DNA from: Lentisphaerota bacterium
GTDB taxonomy: Bacteria > Verrucomicrobiota > Lentisphaeria > Victivallales > Victivallaceae
Length of the DNA stretch: 64,000 nt
Direction of reading: 5' to 3'
Assembly (NCBI GenBank): GCA_015061685.1
Contig: SUWD01000003.1
Coordinates: forward strand, 62,001 to 126,000
The stretch's first letter is position 1, and each line of letters opens with the position of its first letter. A program made the translations under genes and the position numbers. Shown piece after piece: positions 1 to 8,474 of the stretch. The notes below the pieces were generated by a model. That model saw only the letters and a program-made list of their open reading frames with translations, had not been told where the DNA came from and searched no databases.

Positions 1-41
1 GTGCCGCCGGAAAGAAAAATTTTTTCATGGTAAACCTGATT

Positions 42-323
42 GATAATGTCCCGAATTTTGTGAAACCAGTAACAGGAGCTTATAAACAAATATTTTTGTT
101 AACGTATAAAACATATCACATAAGTTGTGATTTGTCAAACCGGCAAGCACGGGTTCGATCCAACCGGTAGATGCAGTGTGAGGCAAGGTCGCAGACAAAT
201 CAAGGCGGATGAGCAGGAGTGTACTATCCGTACATGACTGCGAAAACGTCCGCTGATTTGCCAGGAGATTGCCCGCAATGCACCACCGCAGGAAAGATTT
301 TTCACAAAAAATGAGACAATAAC
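42..323 (+). mobile_element. MITE copy A (282 bp, full-length type)
   Basis: The left end reads GATAATGTCCC and the right end, on the other strand, GTTATTGTCTC; the inverted similarity continues through TTTTGTGAAA on both ends (about 23 bp, imperfect). The flanks carry an exact 8-bp duplication, acctgatt, at 34-41 and 324-331. The interior (about 197-275) is a long imperfect inverted repeat centred on GTAC-TATCC-GTAC. It has no coding capacity. It ends 10 bp from the stop codon of the flavin reductase gene, so it could act in transcription termination there (inference). It fills the gene-free stretch 1-333. Confidence 0.9.
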
Positions 324-333
324 ACCTGATTTG

Positions 334-831
334 CTATTGCAATTTATAACCGCTTCCGGCATTTATCAGCCGGAGTATTGAATCATCGGCATTTACGGAA
401 GAAGATACCACTTCACCGACGACCAGAGGACAATTTCCCGGACGGTATTCTGTGACCAGACGACACTCAAAATTGGCGACTGCATCGGCAAGCAGCGGCA
501 CACCGACCGCCTTTGCCGTCTCAAATGCCAAACCGGTTACTTTGCCCTTGTCGATCTGATGTCCGTGATTGGTTCCGGCGAAAAGCACCTCTTTTGCCAT
601 CGCCTGCGAGGGGTAGGCAATGACAAATTCCCGATTCTCCCGGATCAATTCCAGCGTATAAGCCGGATCGTCGATCCCCAGAAGGAACATCGGCGGCTCA
701 TCGGAAACGATACACACCCAGCCGACAGCCATAAGATTGATCCGGTTATCGGCACTTTTCGTAATGACAAGGACGACCTGTTCGGGGTACTTCCTTGCCC
801 ACGCTTCGGAAATTGCGGCTGTTTTCTGCAT
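334..831 (-). CDS. Flavin reductase-like domain protein
   Basis: A 165-residue protein of the flavin reductase-like (FMN-binding split-barrel) family, which bind FMN and often pass electrons from NAD(P)H or other donors to oxygen-sensitive partners. Seen: an N-terminal region ending in INLMAVGW, a central stretch with DEPPMFLLGI and LIRENREFVIAYPS, and GHQIDKGKVTGL, all arranged as in this family; length is typical for a single-domain member. The start codon lies 3 bp after the stop of the upstream lipoprotein gene, so the two are probably co-transcribed and translationally coupled. The donor and acceptor are unknown. A MITE lies directly downstream. Confidence 0.8.
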   Translation of the reverse strand: MQKTAAISEAWARKYPEQVVLVITKSADNRINLMAVGWVCIVSDEPPMFLLGIDDPAYTLELIRENREFVIAYPSQAMAKEVLFAGTNHGHQIDKGKVTGLAFETAKAVGVPLLADAVANFECRLVTEYRPGNCPLVVGEVVSSSVNADDSILRLINAGSGYKLQ

Positions 832-834
832 AAA

Positions 835-1581
835 TTATTTATTCCGGTCTGCCAGATCGGCATATTCGAGCATCTGCTTCTGAGCATCACTGGAGATGCC
901 GGAATTTTTCAACAGATGTTCCAAAACCTCCCGGCAGCTCATTTTGTAAACACCGGGGATGGTCACAGTTGACACATGACCGTCAGCGAAAAGCACATTG
1001 ATCTTATCACTTCTCTCCGGCAAAATCCACGGTTTTTCAAAACACACCGGAGCAGTGGAAGAATACTGGGGGCTAACATAAATATAAATGTACGAAGTAT
1101 TTGCCGGAGTCATAACATCTTTTGCCAAAGTGCTTTTCCGGTCAAATGGAGCGATATAAACTTTGGCATCGGTCAAATGTCCCTCCCGCATAAGGATATC
1201 GAAAGCGGCAGCGGCATCCTTCCGGATATCACGCCCGCTTCTCAAAACTCCGTACGGACGGTGCTGCCCTATGGTAGTCTGGCAGTAAAATTCAATAGCA
1301 TTGCCGAGCTGTTTCAAATTATTCACCGAAACAGCGGCAGCAGCGGCACTCCGGCTTGATTTATTTCCGAAAAGAGACGATATTGCCGGAGAATCGTTTT
1401 TTTCAGCTTTTCCGGAGTTGTCAGCACTGGCAGACTCCGCAGAACTTCCTGAACTGCTGCCGGAAACCGTGTATTTGGCTTTTTTTGATTTTTTTCCGCT
1501 CTTACCGGACTTGCCGCAACCGCAGAAAAACAGCAGAGATGCTCCGGCGAACAACAACAAAAACAATCGGATCTTTTTCAT
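835..1581 (-). CDS. Lipoprotein with pseudopilin-like C-terminal domain
   Basis: About 248 residues. The start ATG at 1581 was chosen because an AAGGAGAA ribosome-binding site precedes it; an upstream in-frame start lacks one. Residues 1-22 form a lipoprotein signal with lipobox FFCGC. A Ser/Lys-rich low-complexity linker follows (about 22-85). The rest resembles the soluble part of DUF1559-type prepilins: an NNLKQLGNAIEFY helix and an NVLFADGHV (H-X9-DG type) motif, but without the hydrophobic prepilin helix, which is replaced by a lipid anchor. The same module, roughly 40% identical by eye, ends the Sel1-repeat protein encoded at 2071-6180. Function is unknown; a surface or periplasmic role linked to that operon is inference. 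Confidence 0.72.
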   Translation of the reverse strand: MKKIRLFLLLFAGASLLFFCGCGKSGKSGKKSKKAKYTVSGSSSGSSAESASADNSGKAEKNDSPAISSLFGNKSSRSAAAAAVSVNNLKQLGNAIEFYCQTTIGQHRPYGVLRSGRDIRKDAAAAFDILMREGHLTDAKVYIAPFDRKSTLAKDVMTPANTSYIYIYVSPQYSSTAPVCFEKPWILPERSDKINVLFADGHVSTVTIPGVYKMSCREVLEHLLKNSGISSDAQKQMLEYADLADRNK

Positions 1582-1647
1582 TTTCTTCTCCTTGTAAAAA
1601 AAATTAATCCGGGAATACCCACCTCCGGTTAATATAACTCCGGCGAA

Positions 1648-1672
1648 AATGTTTTGCAAATTGCAAAACATT
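1648..1672. promoter_or_regulatory. Palindromic operator candidate
   Basis: A perfect 25-bp palindrome whose core is GTTTTGCAAATTGCAAAAC. It lies 67 bp upstream of the lipoprotein start (minus strand) and 26 bp before the -35 box of the truncated cation-efflux fragment (plus strand), where a dimeric repressor could control both directions. No copy was seen upstream of the full efflux gene at 10360. Which regulator binds it cannot be told. Confidence 0.5.
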
Positions 1673-1697
1673 AAATAGATGTTTTTTAATAAAAAAC

Positions 1698-1726
1698 TTG
1701 CATTATATGCTACATTTTGTTTATGA
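1698..1726 (+). promoter_or_regulatory. Sigma-70-like promoter before the truncated CDF fragment
   Basis: TTGCAT at 1698 and TATGAT about 18 bp further on, followed by an AAAAAAGGA ribosome-binding site about 10 bases before the ATG at 1746. The duplicated gene fragment may therefore still be transcribed although it is truncated. Confidence 0.4.
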
Positions 1727-1745
1727 TAAAAAAGGATATCGATTT

Positions 1746-2060
1746 ATGTTTACGTCAATCATTCTTAAAACCTTCCTCCCCGGCATGACCGGGCAGCCCA
1801 CTCCGGATCAGCGTATCCGCTGCGGCATAGTCAGCGGTATAACCGGGATCGCCTGCAATATCCTGCTGGTCATCGTCAAAATAATTCTGGCAATTCTCTC
1901 CGGCAGTATCGCCGTTGCCGCCGATGCGGTCAACAATCTCGCTGATGCCGGCAGCGGAATAATCGCCGCCGCCGGATTCCGTCTGTCCAGTACGCCGCCG
2001 GATGCCGAACACCCTTTCGGACACGGCAGGACAGAGTATGCGGCGGCATCTTTTTTATAA
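1746..2060 (+). pseudogene. Truncated 5' copy of the cation-efflux (CDF) gene
   Basis: The first about 304 bp (1746-2049) match 10360-10663 at about 98% (seven or eight mismatches by eye, mostly silent), then identity stops abruptly and the frame ends at the TAA at 2058-2060. The fragment encodes about 100 residues covering only the first transmembrane helices and the HPFGHGRTEY loop, so it cannot make a working carrier. Homology also starts only a few bases before the ATG; the upstream sequences differ. The fragment ends 10 bp before the stop codon of the convergent Sel1 gene. It marks one edge of a duplication or insertion that placed the 8-kb operon next to the intact gene. Confidence 0.88.
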
Positions 2061-2070
2061 CTTTTCCTTT

Positions 2071-5000
2071 CTACTGTTGTACAATATTTTTCTGCTGATG
2101 AATGGAATCTTCCAATTCCGCATAGTGAAACATCAGTTCTTTACTGCGGCTGCTGCATTTTACTTTTTTATTTTTAAGCACCTGGATCAACACCTCACGG
2201 CAGCTTCTTTCAGAAACTTTTGGGATGGTTATTGTCTCAACCTCACCATTTGCAAACAAGACATTGATCTCATTGCTTTCCGGCGGAATAAGCCACGGTT
2301 TTTCAAAAGCAACAGGAATATTTCCTTTTTTCAAGCCGCTGAAAATATACACATACGATGTATTATTCGACAAAACCCGCTTTGCGATGGCGGCCGGAGT
2401 ATTTACATGGTCAAAAGAAACGATCAATGCATCACGATCAGCCAAATACGCTTCCTGAATCAGGACATCCCAGGCAGCTGCTTCATCTTTTTCGACCTGC
2501 AAACCGGTTTTCAACACTCCATGAGGCAATTCACCGTTATTAAAATTCCGGTAAAGTTCCAGAGCTTTTCCCAGTTCCCGCAAATTTTTAACCGGATTCG
2601 GTTTTAAAATACTCTTGCCCTGTTGTGACAAGTTTTCGATCTGAGAGGAAACCTTTTCAGCCCCTCCCTCCCCTTTGAAATAATACCAGGCACCGAGAAT
2701 CAACAAAAGCAGTAATAATCTTTTTCCCCATTTGCGTTTTTTCTTACATCTTTTGATCCTCGCCACGATATCTTTCGTCATATCGGCATCATTTTTCTCT
2801 TTGAATGCCTCCAGAGCAAGGCGATAATACTTCAGAGCTTTTCCGATGCTTTTTCTGACACCATCGCCATACTCATAACAAATAGCGAGGCTGTTTAAAG
2901 CATAAGGTTCACCCTTTTCCACAGCAAGTTTGTAATATTTTACTGCTTCTTCTAAATTTTTGGAGACTCCAAAACCCTCCGCATAACAAGATCCGAGAGT
3001 ATGCAGAGCTCTTACATTGCCATTGTCAATGGCAAGCCGCAAATATTTAATTGTTTCCCCGGCATTCTTTGCCACTCCGATACCCTCCCGATAAAAGATT
3101 GCCAGGTTGCTCTGGGCGATATCATTGCCGTTATCGGCGGCCAATCTGTAATATTCAAAGGCATTTGCCTTACTCATTTTGACTCCGTTGCCACATTCAT
3201 AGCAGAATCCCAAATTCAACATGGCATCTGCATTGCCATTATCTGCGGCAAGCTTATAATACTTCACAGCTTCGGCATAGCTTTGCCTTACACCGTTACC
3301 GTAATAGTACAACTGCCCCATTTGGAATTGGGCACCGACGTGTCCGTTATCAGCGGCAAGTTTGTAATATTTTTCAGCTTCAGTATAATCTTGTGATATA
3401 CCTTTGCCGTAATAATAGTAACTTCCCAGCTGGTATTGGGCACCGGCGTATCCGGCATTAGCGGCAAGTTTATAATAATTGAATGCCATTTGAATATCCG
3501 CTGAAACACCGATGCCTTTTTCGTAGCAATCAGCCAAATTGTTTTGAGCGATAGCATTACCCTGATCCGCAGCAAGTTTGTAATACTCCACCGCTTTGGC
3601 GTCGTCTTTCTCAACTCCGTGGCCTTTATAATAGCAAAAACCCAAATCCAACATGGCATCTGCATTGCCATTATCTGCGGCAAGCTGATAATATTTTACC
3701 GCTTCGGCATAGCTCTGCTGCACTCCGTCACCGTAATAATAACAATTCCCCATGCGGAACTGAGCAATGCCAATTCCATTTTCCGCAGCAAATCCATAAT
3801 ACTTAACTGCCTCAACAATGTTCTTATTTACACCGTTTCCACGTTCATAACACTCTCCGAGGAAAAATTGGGCATATCCCCAACCATGATCTGCTGCGAT
3901 ACGGAAATATTTCACCGCTTCGGCATAATTCCTGACCACCCCTTTTCCGTGATAATAGCAATACCCCAAGCTGTGTTGGGCTTCGATATGGTTTTGGGCG
4001 GCAGCGGCCCGATAAAACTCCATCGCTTCGGCATAATTCTGATTTATTCCGGTGCCGTAATACAAGCACTCTCCGAGAGCATATTGTGCCAAATCAAGAT
4101 TCTGATCTGCCGCAAGACGGTAATATTTTACCGCTTCGAAATAATCCTTATTCACACCGTATCCATAGTAACAGCATTCACCCAGATAGTATTGAGCTGC
4201 TGCCAAACCGCTATCTGCTGCAAAACGGAAAAGTTTGATCGCCTCGGAATAATTCTTATCCACGCCGTATCCATGGTAATAACAGCGTCCCAGAGCATAG
4301 GCAGCCTCAACATGATTTTGTTCATAAGCAAGCCGGTAACACTTTACCGCTTCGCTATAATCCTGTCCAATGCCGTCCCCTGCCTCGCAGCACTTGCCGA
4401 GATAGTACAGAGCCTGTGTCTGCCCCTTTTCGGCGGCAAGACGGAAATATTTTACCGCTTCAAAATAATTTTGAGCTTCTCCGATGCCTTCATAATTGCA
4501 CAAGCCGAAGAAAAACTGACCATCTGCATATCCCTGATCGGCGGAGAGAAAAAACCATTCTCTTGCGGCAAAATCATCGACCTTGCATCCGACACCATTG
4601 AGAAAAAATTCTCCCAGATAGTATTGAGCTTCTGCCAACCCCTGATTTGCGGCGAGAGAAAAATATTTGAAAGCCTCCGCATTATCTTTTTTAACGCCGA
4701 CACCGCAGTAATAACAGAATCCAAGCTTATTTTGAGCCGGAGCATAATTCTGTTCGGCAGCAAGGAAATAATATTTTGTCATCAAAGTATAGTTCTGTTC
4801 AAAAGCACCATTGCCGCTGTAACATTGGCCCAGCACCATTTGAGCTGCCGGATCACCGTTGTCAGCAGCATTGACCAGAACTTTCATGTAAATATCGGCA
4901 TTTTGACGGTCTGCCTCCAACAACTCCGCCAGAGCATCCCAATCACCTTTTTCAGCCTCCTTCAGCAATTTAAGCTGATCCTCATTAAGAGTGGTACGAT

Positions 5001-6180
5001 TGCGAATATTTATCACAGTGATCCTTGTGGGAGCCGCAATAAAGTAGTAAAGGTTATTACGCTGACAATATTCACCGGTGATTTCCGGACCATTCTCTGA
5101 TCCTGCGACAACTGACCGCACCTTGCATATCCAGGAAGCCTCCAATTTATTCCGGGGTGCCGGCAGAGAATCAAATAATTCACGCACCTGTCCGAGCAGA
5201 GAATCATTACGCATCTCCTTTGCCAATGCCATGAGACACAGTATTTTGCGGCATCGGAAAAGGATATTGTCCGGCCATATATTCAAAGCTGTATGCAGCA
5301 GAGAATCAGCTGATGCCAGATTATTGTTTTCCATATCATGATCGATACGGGCAAGATATATTCCCGGAGAATCGGCCTGTACTTTTTTGATTATATTAAT
5401 CGCTTCATCATAATTCACTCTTATGGCGATTTGGATAAATGCCTCAAAGACACTCTCGTCATGGGAGTATTTTTTATAAAGCGGCAGCAGCAATTCGTAT
5501 GCTTTACGGGCATTGCCGTGATCATAAAAGAAGTCCATGGCCTGATTCAGAGACTGCTGAATATAAGAAGAAGCCGGTTGTGATTTCTGATATTTCCCGA
5601 CGACTTGTTCTTCCAGTTCTCTTGCCCTCTGATCGTTCAATCCCAGGGTTTTCTGCAAATCAATAAGGTTTTTCCGGGTTTCCAGAGAAATAACCCCCTG
5701 CGTTTCCTCCAGTTTTTGAATGAAAACAGTTTCCCGGCTGCTGTTTTCACGCTGGAGACAATCCACGCAACTTTTATTTTCATAAACGAAACACTGCTGA
5801 CAGACGGTCAAATGACATACAGGACATTCAACAGATTTAACTTTGAGGATCTGATGCCCGCAAATATGACACTGGACAAGCTTCTTGAATTCTTCCTCAT
5901 GCTTGATGATAGTCGCTGAACCGGCGATATGATAATTCTCCTGTTTTCCGATCACATCACCGGCGATAACATTTTTGTCTCCGATGTTGATCGCGGAGTC
6001 ATCCGGATTACTTTTTCTGCCATTGAAATCATAACAGCATTCGGAACAGAATTTGGCGGACATTTTCGACTTTTTATGGCAACGGGGACACTCTTTTTCC
6101 TGTGGGATCGGGGCACTGCAATTTTCGCAGAACTTATTACCGGCATCGTTCTCCATGCCGCATGCAACACACTTTATCAT
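2071..6180 (-). CDS. Zinc-ribbon / Sel1-repeat membrane protein with pseudopilin-like C-terminus
   Basis: 1369 residues. Domains in order: two zinc ribbons (about 1-53, CVACG...CENC and CPRCH...CSEC); a second Cys cluster (about 102-140, CHICG, CPVCH, CQQC, CVDC) resembling a treble clef or B-box; a TPR-like helical region (about 205-330); 19 consecutive 36-residue Sel1 repeats (about 435-1118, consensus A-AQ--LG-CYYYG-GV---Y-EAVKYY-LAAD-G-); a basic patch followed by one transmembrane helix (LLLLLLILGAWYYF); and a C-terminal module shared with the lipoprotein at 835-1581 (NVLFANGEV). Sel1 repeats usually build superhelical scaffolds for protein partners. Last gene of a minus-strand operon, 12 bp after the SPFH-like gene. 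The topology puts zinc ribbons and repeats in the cytosol and the C-terminus outside (inference). Confidence 0.85.
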   Translation of the reverse strand: MIKCVACGMENDAGNKFCENCSAPIPQEKECPRCHKKSKMSAKFCSECCYDFNGRKSNPDDSAINIGDKNVIAGDVIGKQENYHIAGSATIIKHEEEFKKLVQCHICGHQILKVKSVECPVCHLTVCQQCFVYENKSCVDCLQRENSSRETVFIQKLEETQGVISLETRKNLIDLQKTLGLNDQRARELEEQVVGKYQKSQPASSYIQQSLNQAMDFFYDHGNARKAYELLLPLYKKYSHDESVFEAFIQIAIRVNYDEAINIIKKVQADSPGIYLARIDHDMENNNLASADSLLHTALNIWPDNILFRCRKILCLMALAKEMRNDSLLGQVRELFDSLPAPRNKLEASWICKVRSVVAGSENGPEITGEYCQRNNLYYFIAAPTRITVINIRNRTTLNEDQLKLLKEAEKGDWDALAELLEADRQNADIYMKVLVNAADNGDPAAQMVLGQCYSGNGAFEQNYTLMTKYYFLAAEQNYAPAQNKLGFCYYCGVGVKKDNAEAFKYFSLAANQGLAEAQYYLGEFFLNGVGCKVDDFAAREWFFLSADQGYADGQFFFGLCNYEGIGEAQNYFEAVKYFRLAAEKGQTQALYYLGKCCEAGDGIGQDYSEAVKCYRLAYEQNHVEAAYALGRCYYHGYGVDKNYSEAIKLFRFAADSGLAAAQYYLGECCYYGYGVNKDYFEAVKYYRLAADQNLDLAQYALGECLYYGTGINQNYAEAMEFYRAAAAQNHIEAQHSLGYCYYHGKGVVRNYAEAVKYFRIAADHGWGYAQFFLGECYERGNGVNKNIVEAVKYYGFAAENGIGIAQFRMGNCYYYGDGVQQSYAEAVKYYQLAADNGNADAMLDLGFCYYKGHGVEKDDAKAVEYYKLAADQGNAIAQNNLADCYEKGIGVSADIQMAFNYYKLAANAGYAGAQYQLGSYYYYGKGISQDYTEAEKYYKLAADNGHVGAQFQMGQLYYYGNGVRQSYAEAVKYYKLAADNGNADAMLNLGFCYECGNGVKMSKANAFEYYRLAADNGNDIAQSNLAIFYREGIGVAKNAGETIKYLRLAIDNGNVRALHTLGSCYAEGFGVSKNLEEAVKYYKLAVEKGEPYALNSLAICYEYGDGVRKSIGKALKYYRLALEAFKEKNDADMTKDIVARIKRCKKKRKWGKRLLLLLLILGAWYYFKGEGGAEKVSSQIENLSQQGKSILKPNPVKNLRELGKALELYRNFNNGELPHGVLKTGLQVEKDEAAAWDVLIQEAYLADRDALIVSFDHVNTPAAIAKRVLSNNTSYVYIFSGLKKGNIPVAFEKPWLIPPESNEINVLFANGEVETITIPKVSERSCREVLIQVLKNKKVKCSSRSKELMFHYAELEDSIHQQKNIVQQ

Positions 6181-6192
6181 AATAACAATCCC

Positions 6193-8169
6193 TCAAAGAG
6201 AACAACCGCACTTTTCACAGAAAAGCGAATCTGCAGCGACAATATTCTGACATTGCGGACAAACTTTACCGTTTTTTTGATTACGGTTCATCCCGGCGAC
6301 AGCTTGGATCGTGGCAGCCATACCGTCTGCGAACCGGTCATTATTCGCATTGGCGTCACTGCGGGTACGCTCCAATTCCGCCTGTTTGGCGGAGAGCAAT
6401 TCCTGCTGGTGAGCGGCATTGCCCCCCATCCCGGCGACAGCCATATCTTTCAACATCGCCATTTGCTGCTGCATGAACTGCATAGTAATATCCCGCTGTT
6501 CGATTGCCATTTTAGCTATGGCATCCGATGAATCAGACTCAAATTTTTTCGCCAATGCAGCGGCGGCTTCCGGTGTGATATTGGGGTTGGTCGCCATGAT
6601 CTGCTCGAAACTCATCCCGGCATAGATACGTTTTTCCTCCAACTGGGCGTTCTGTTTCGCCATGAGCAATTCCAAATTGTTTTTATGCTCATTATTTTCT
6701 CTTTCCAGCCGGATTGCCTGTGCCTGTTTCAGGATATCCAGTTGAGAGAGCTGCTCCTGACGATCCAGATCGAGCTGCCGTTTTTTCTTCTCGTCTTCGT
6801 AATCATCGACTATTCTGCGTCGGTTGATTTCAGCTTCCAGCAGCTTGCTGCCGACAGCTTTTTCCCATTCCAGTTTTTCCCGATCGATACTGAGTTGATT
6901 CTGCAGGAGAGTAATATCGACAAGATGAGCATCATTGATTGCATTAAGCTCCTGTCTTGCTTTGATCTGCCGGGAGATATCGTCCAGTTCCTCCTGCCGG
7001 AACAAGCCGGTTTTTTTCAGGTCATGTACGGCAGCATCGATTTCATCTTCATTTTTGAGAGAACGCAGCATACGCTGTTTCTCAAGCATGAGGTCAAATT
7101 TTTCTCTCTCGTCATTGGTAAGAGCCATTTCCTCATAAATTTTATTCTTCCTGCGGGTGAATTCCAAAGCGGAACCGTCTCCTTGAAGTTCCTGCTCATT
7201 GTAAACGGACTGCAGGCGGTTGAGGAAATCGAATCGTTTCACCGTGGCAGAAAGTTTTTCTTCAGCGATATAAAGTTCTTCACTCATTTGCCGGAGTTCA
7301 TCAAGTTCCCGGTTATCCGTGGAGATATTCAATATTTTACAGACCTTGATGTAGGGATAGATGGCAGAAACAGTTTTCTGAAGTGTATCTGCAAGGAGCG
7401 AAGTTGTTTCAGCAGAAGAAGCTATACTTTCCGGAGCGACCTTATTCAGAGCGAAACCGAGCTGAGTTTTGACTGTTGTTTTCAGTGAATCACCGATCTC
7501 TGTGAAACTGATATATTTTTTATCCAGCAGCATACTGCTGTAAAACGCATTGATATTGCTTATAAGGCAAAGTAAATGAAGTCCTACTTTGCAGCTTACA
7601 GTAGCGGTCTGCATATTGTCAAATTCATAAATAAGCGGGAATTCGGTTCCTCTGACCAATACGAAATCAAGAGAGTGAAAATGCTCCGGCAGGTCAAACC
7701 GGAAAATTTTACTCAAAAAACGGCGTAAAACACCGGATTTCGGCTGATCTTTTGCACAAATCTGCTTGAAATCATAGCTGCCGCTTCCCAATTCGGAAAC
7801 AACTTTGCCGTCAACAAAAAGCAGAGCTTTAATTCCCTCCTGAACTGTCAATCCGCAAATATCGCCGTAACTGTCAATATCTTTGTCAGAGATCCGCACT
7901 GCCAACTGCCCGGGAAGGACATTCCAGCAGATATATTTGAGTTTATTGGATTCCATTTCGATTTTTCCGGAGGGCGGAGCTGCGATATTATCACTGATTT
8001 TTGTACCGCATGCACCGCAGAACTTCACCCCGGGATTCAATATTTTTCCGCATTTCGGACATTTAGATGCCCCGTTTCCGACAACAGCTTCGCCCAATTT
8101 GCACCCGCAGCCGCCGCAAAATTTTGCTTCATCACGCAATTCCCGATTGCATTTAGGACAATTTTTCAT
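6193..8169 (-). CDS. SPFH/band-7-like coiled-coil protein with zinc ribbons at both ends
   Basis: 658 residues from the ATG at 8169, which has a GGGGGAAG ribbon-binding site four bases upstream; an in-frame GTG 12 bases earlier overlaps that site. Domains: two N-terminal zinc ribbons (CPKCN...CGGCG, CPKCG...CGACG, about 4-57); an SPFH/virion-core-like domain (about 75-290) with LTVQEGIKALLFVDGKV and GSGSYDF; a long charged coiled coil (about 300-520); a Met/Gln-rich region; and a terminal zinc ribbon (CPQCQ...CEKCG). No transmembrane helix is visible. The family resembles YdjI-type proteins, which assemble as oligomeric scaffolds near membranes. Lies between the small 89-residue gene (35-bp gap) and the Sel1 gene (12-bp gap), suggesting it bridges the protease and the Sel1 membrane protein (inference). 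Confidence 0.75.
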   Translation of the reverse strand: MKNCPKCNRELRDEAKFCGGCGCKLGEAVVGNGASKCPKCGKILNPGVKFCGACGTKISDNIAAPPSGKIEMESNKLKYICWNVLPGQLAVRISDKDIDSYGDICGLTVQEGIKALLFVDGKVVSELGSGSYDFKQICAKDQPKSGVLRRFLSKIFRFDLPEHFHSLDFVLVRGTEFPLIYEFDNMQTATVSCKVGLHLLCLISNINAFYSSMLLDKKYISFTEIGDSLKTTVKTQLGFALNKVAPESIASSAETTSLLADTLQKTVSAIYPYIKVCKILNISTDNRELDELRQMSEELYIAEEKLSATVKRFDFLNRLQSVYNEQELQGDGSALEFTRRKNKIYEEMALTNDEREKFDLMLEKQRMLRSLKNEDEIDAAVHDLKKTGLFRQEELDDISRQIKARQELNAINDAHLVDITLLQNQLSIDREKLEWEKAVGSKLLEAEINRRRIVDDYEDEKKKRQLDLDRQEQLSQLDILKQAQAIRLERENNEHKNNLELLMAKQNAQLEEKRIYAGMSFEQIMATNPNITPEAAAALAKKFESDSSDAIAKMAIEQRDITMQFMQQQMAMLKDMAVAGMGGNAAHQQELLSAKQAELERTRSDANANNDRFADGMAATIQAVAGMNRNQKNGKVCPQCQNIVAADSLFCEKCGCSL

Positions 8170-8204
8170 AACTTCCCCCACTTATTGTATGTTATTAAAA
8201 AATT

Positions 8205-8474
8205 TTATTGTTTTTCTTCCGGATAAAACGGTGTGATATCATCCACTATCCAAACATCACTGTTGCCGGGATGACATTTTATTTCCACAAATTTCCCATC
8301 ATAAACAGTTAATTTTGTATTTTCAAAAGGATTATCATCAGCCATCATGATCCTGCGGCATGATTTTGCAGACTCATAGAGAAACGGATATATCCCCTGG
8401 CTTTTACTTCCGCGATACGCCTCCAAGAAAACGACTGTTCCATGCAATATCATACTGTTTTCCATAATTGTCAT
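8205..8474 (-). CDS. Small conserved-operon protein of unknown function
   Basis: 89 residues, start ATG overlapping the stop of the protease gene as ATGA, so translation is coupled. A second ATG three codons later is an alternative start. No known domain was recognised; the sequence is beta-rich in appearance with few charged clusters, no Cys pairs, no signal peptide and no membrane helix. Its coupling to the caspase-like protease and its position before the SPFH-like scaffold suggest an inhibitor, chaperone or adaptor of the protease, but nothing in the sequence proves this. Confidence 0.6.
   Translation of the reverse strand: MTIMENSMILHGTVVFLEAYRGSKSQGIYPFLYESAKSCRRIMMADDNPFENTKLTVYDGKFVEIKCHPGNSDVWIVDDITPFYPEEKQ

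Noticed and set aside
140..175. GGTTCGATCC inside MITE copies resembles a tRNA T-arm
   Set aside because: The flanking bases do not pair as a five-base-pair T stem, no acceptor, D or anticodon arm is present, and the same sequence recurs in six MITE copies.
1746..2060. Truncated efflux fragment as a working small membrane protein
   Set aside because: It has only the first helices and ends at a random stop after the break in homology; kept as a pseudogene although it has a promoter and ribosome-binding site.
3544..5100. 518-residue plus-strand frame opposite the Sel1 gene
   Set aside because: Mirror frame of the Sel1 repeats: periodic only because the repeats are; no start signals.
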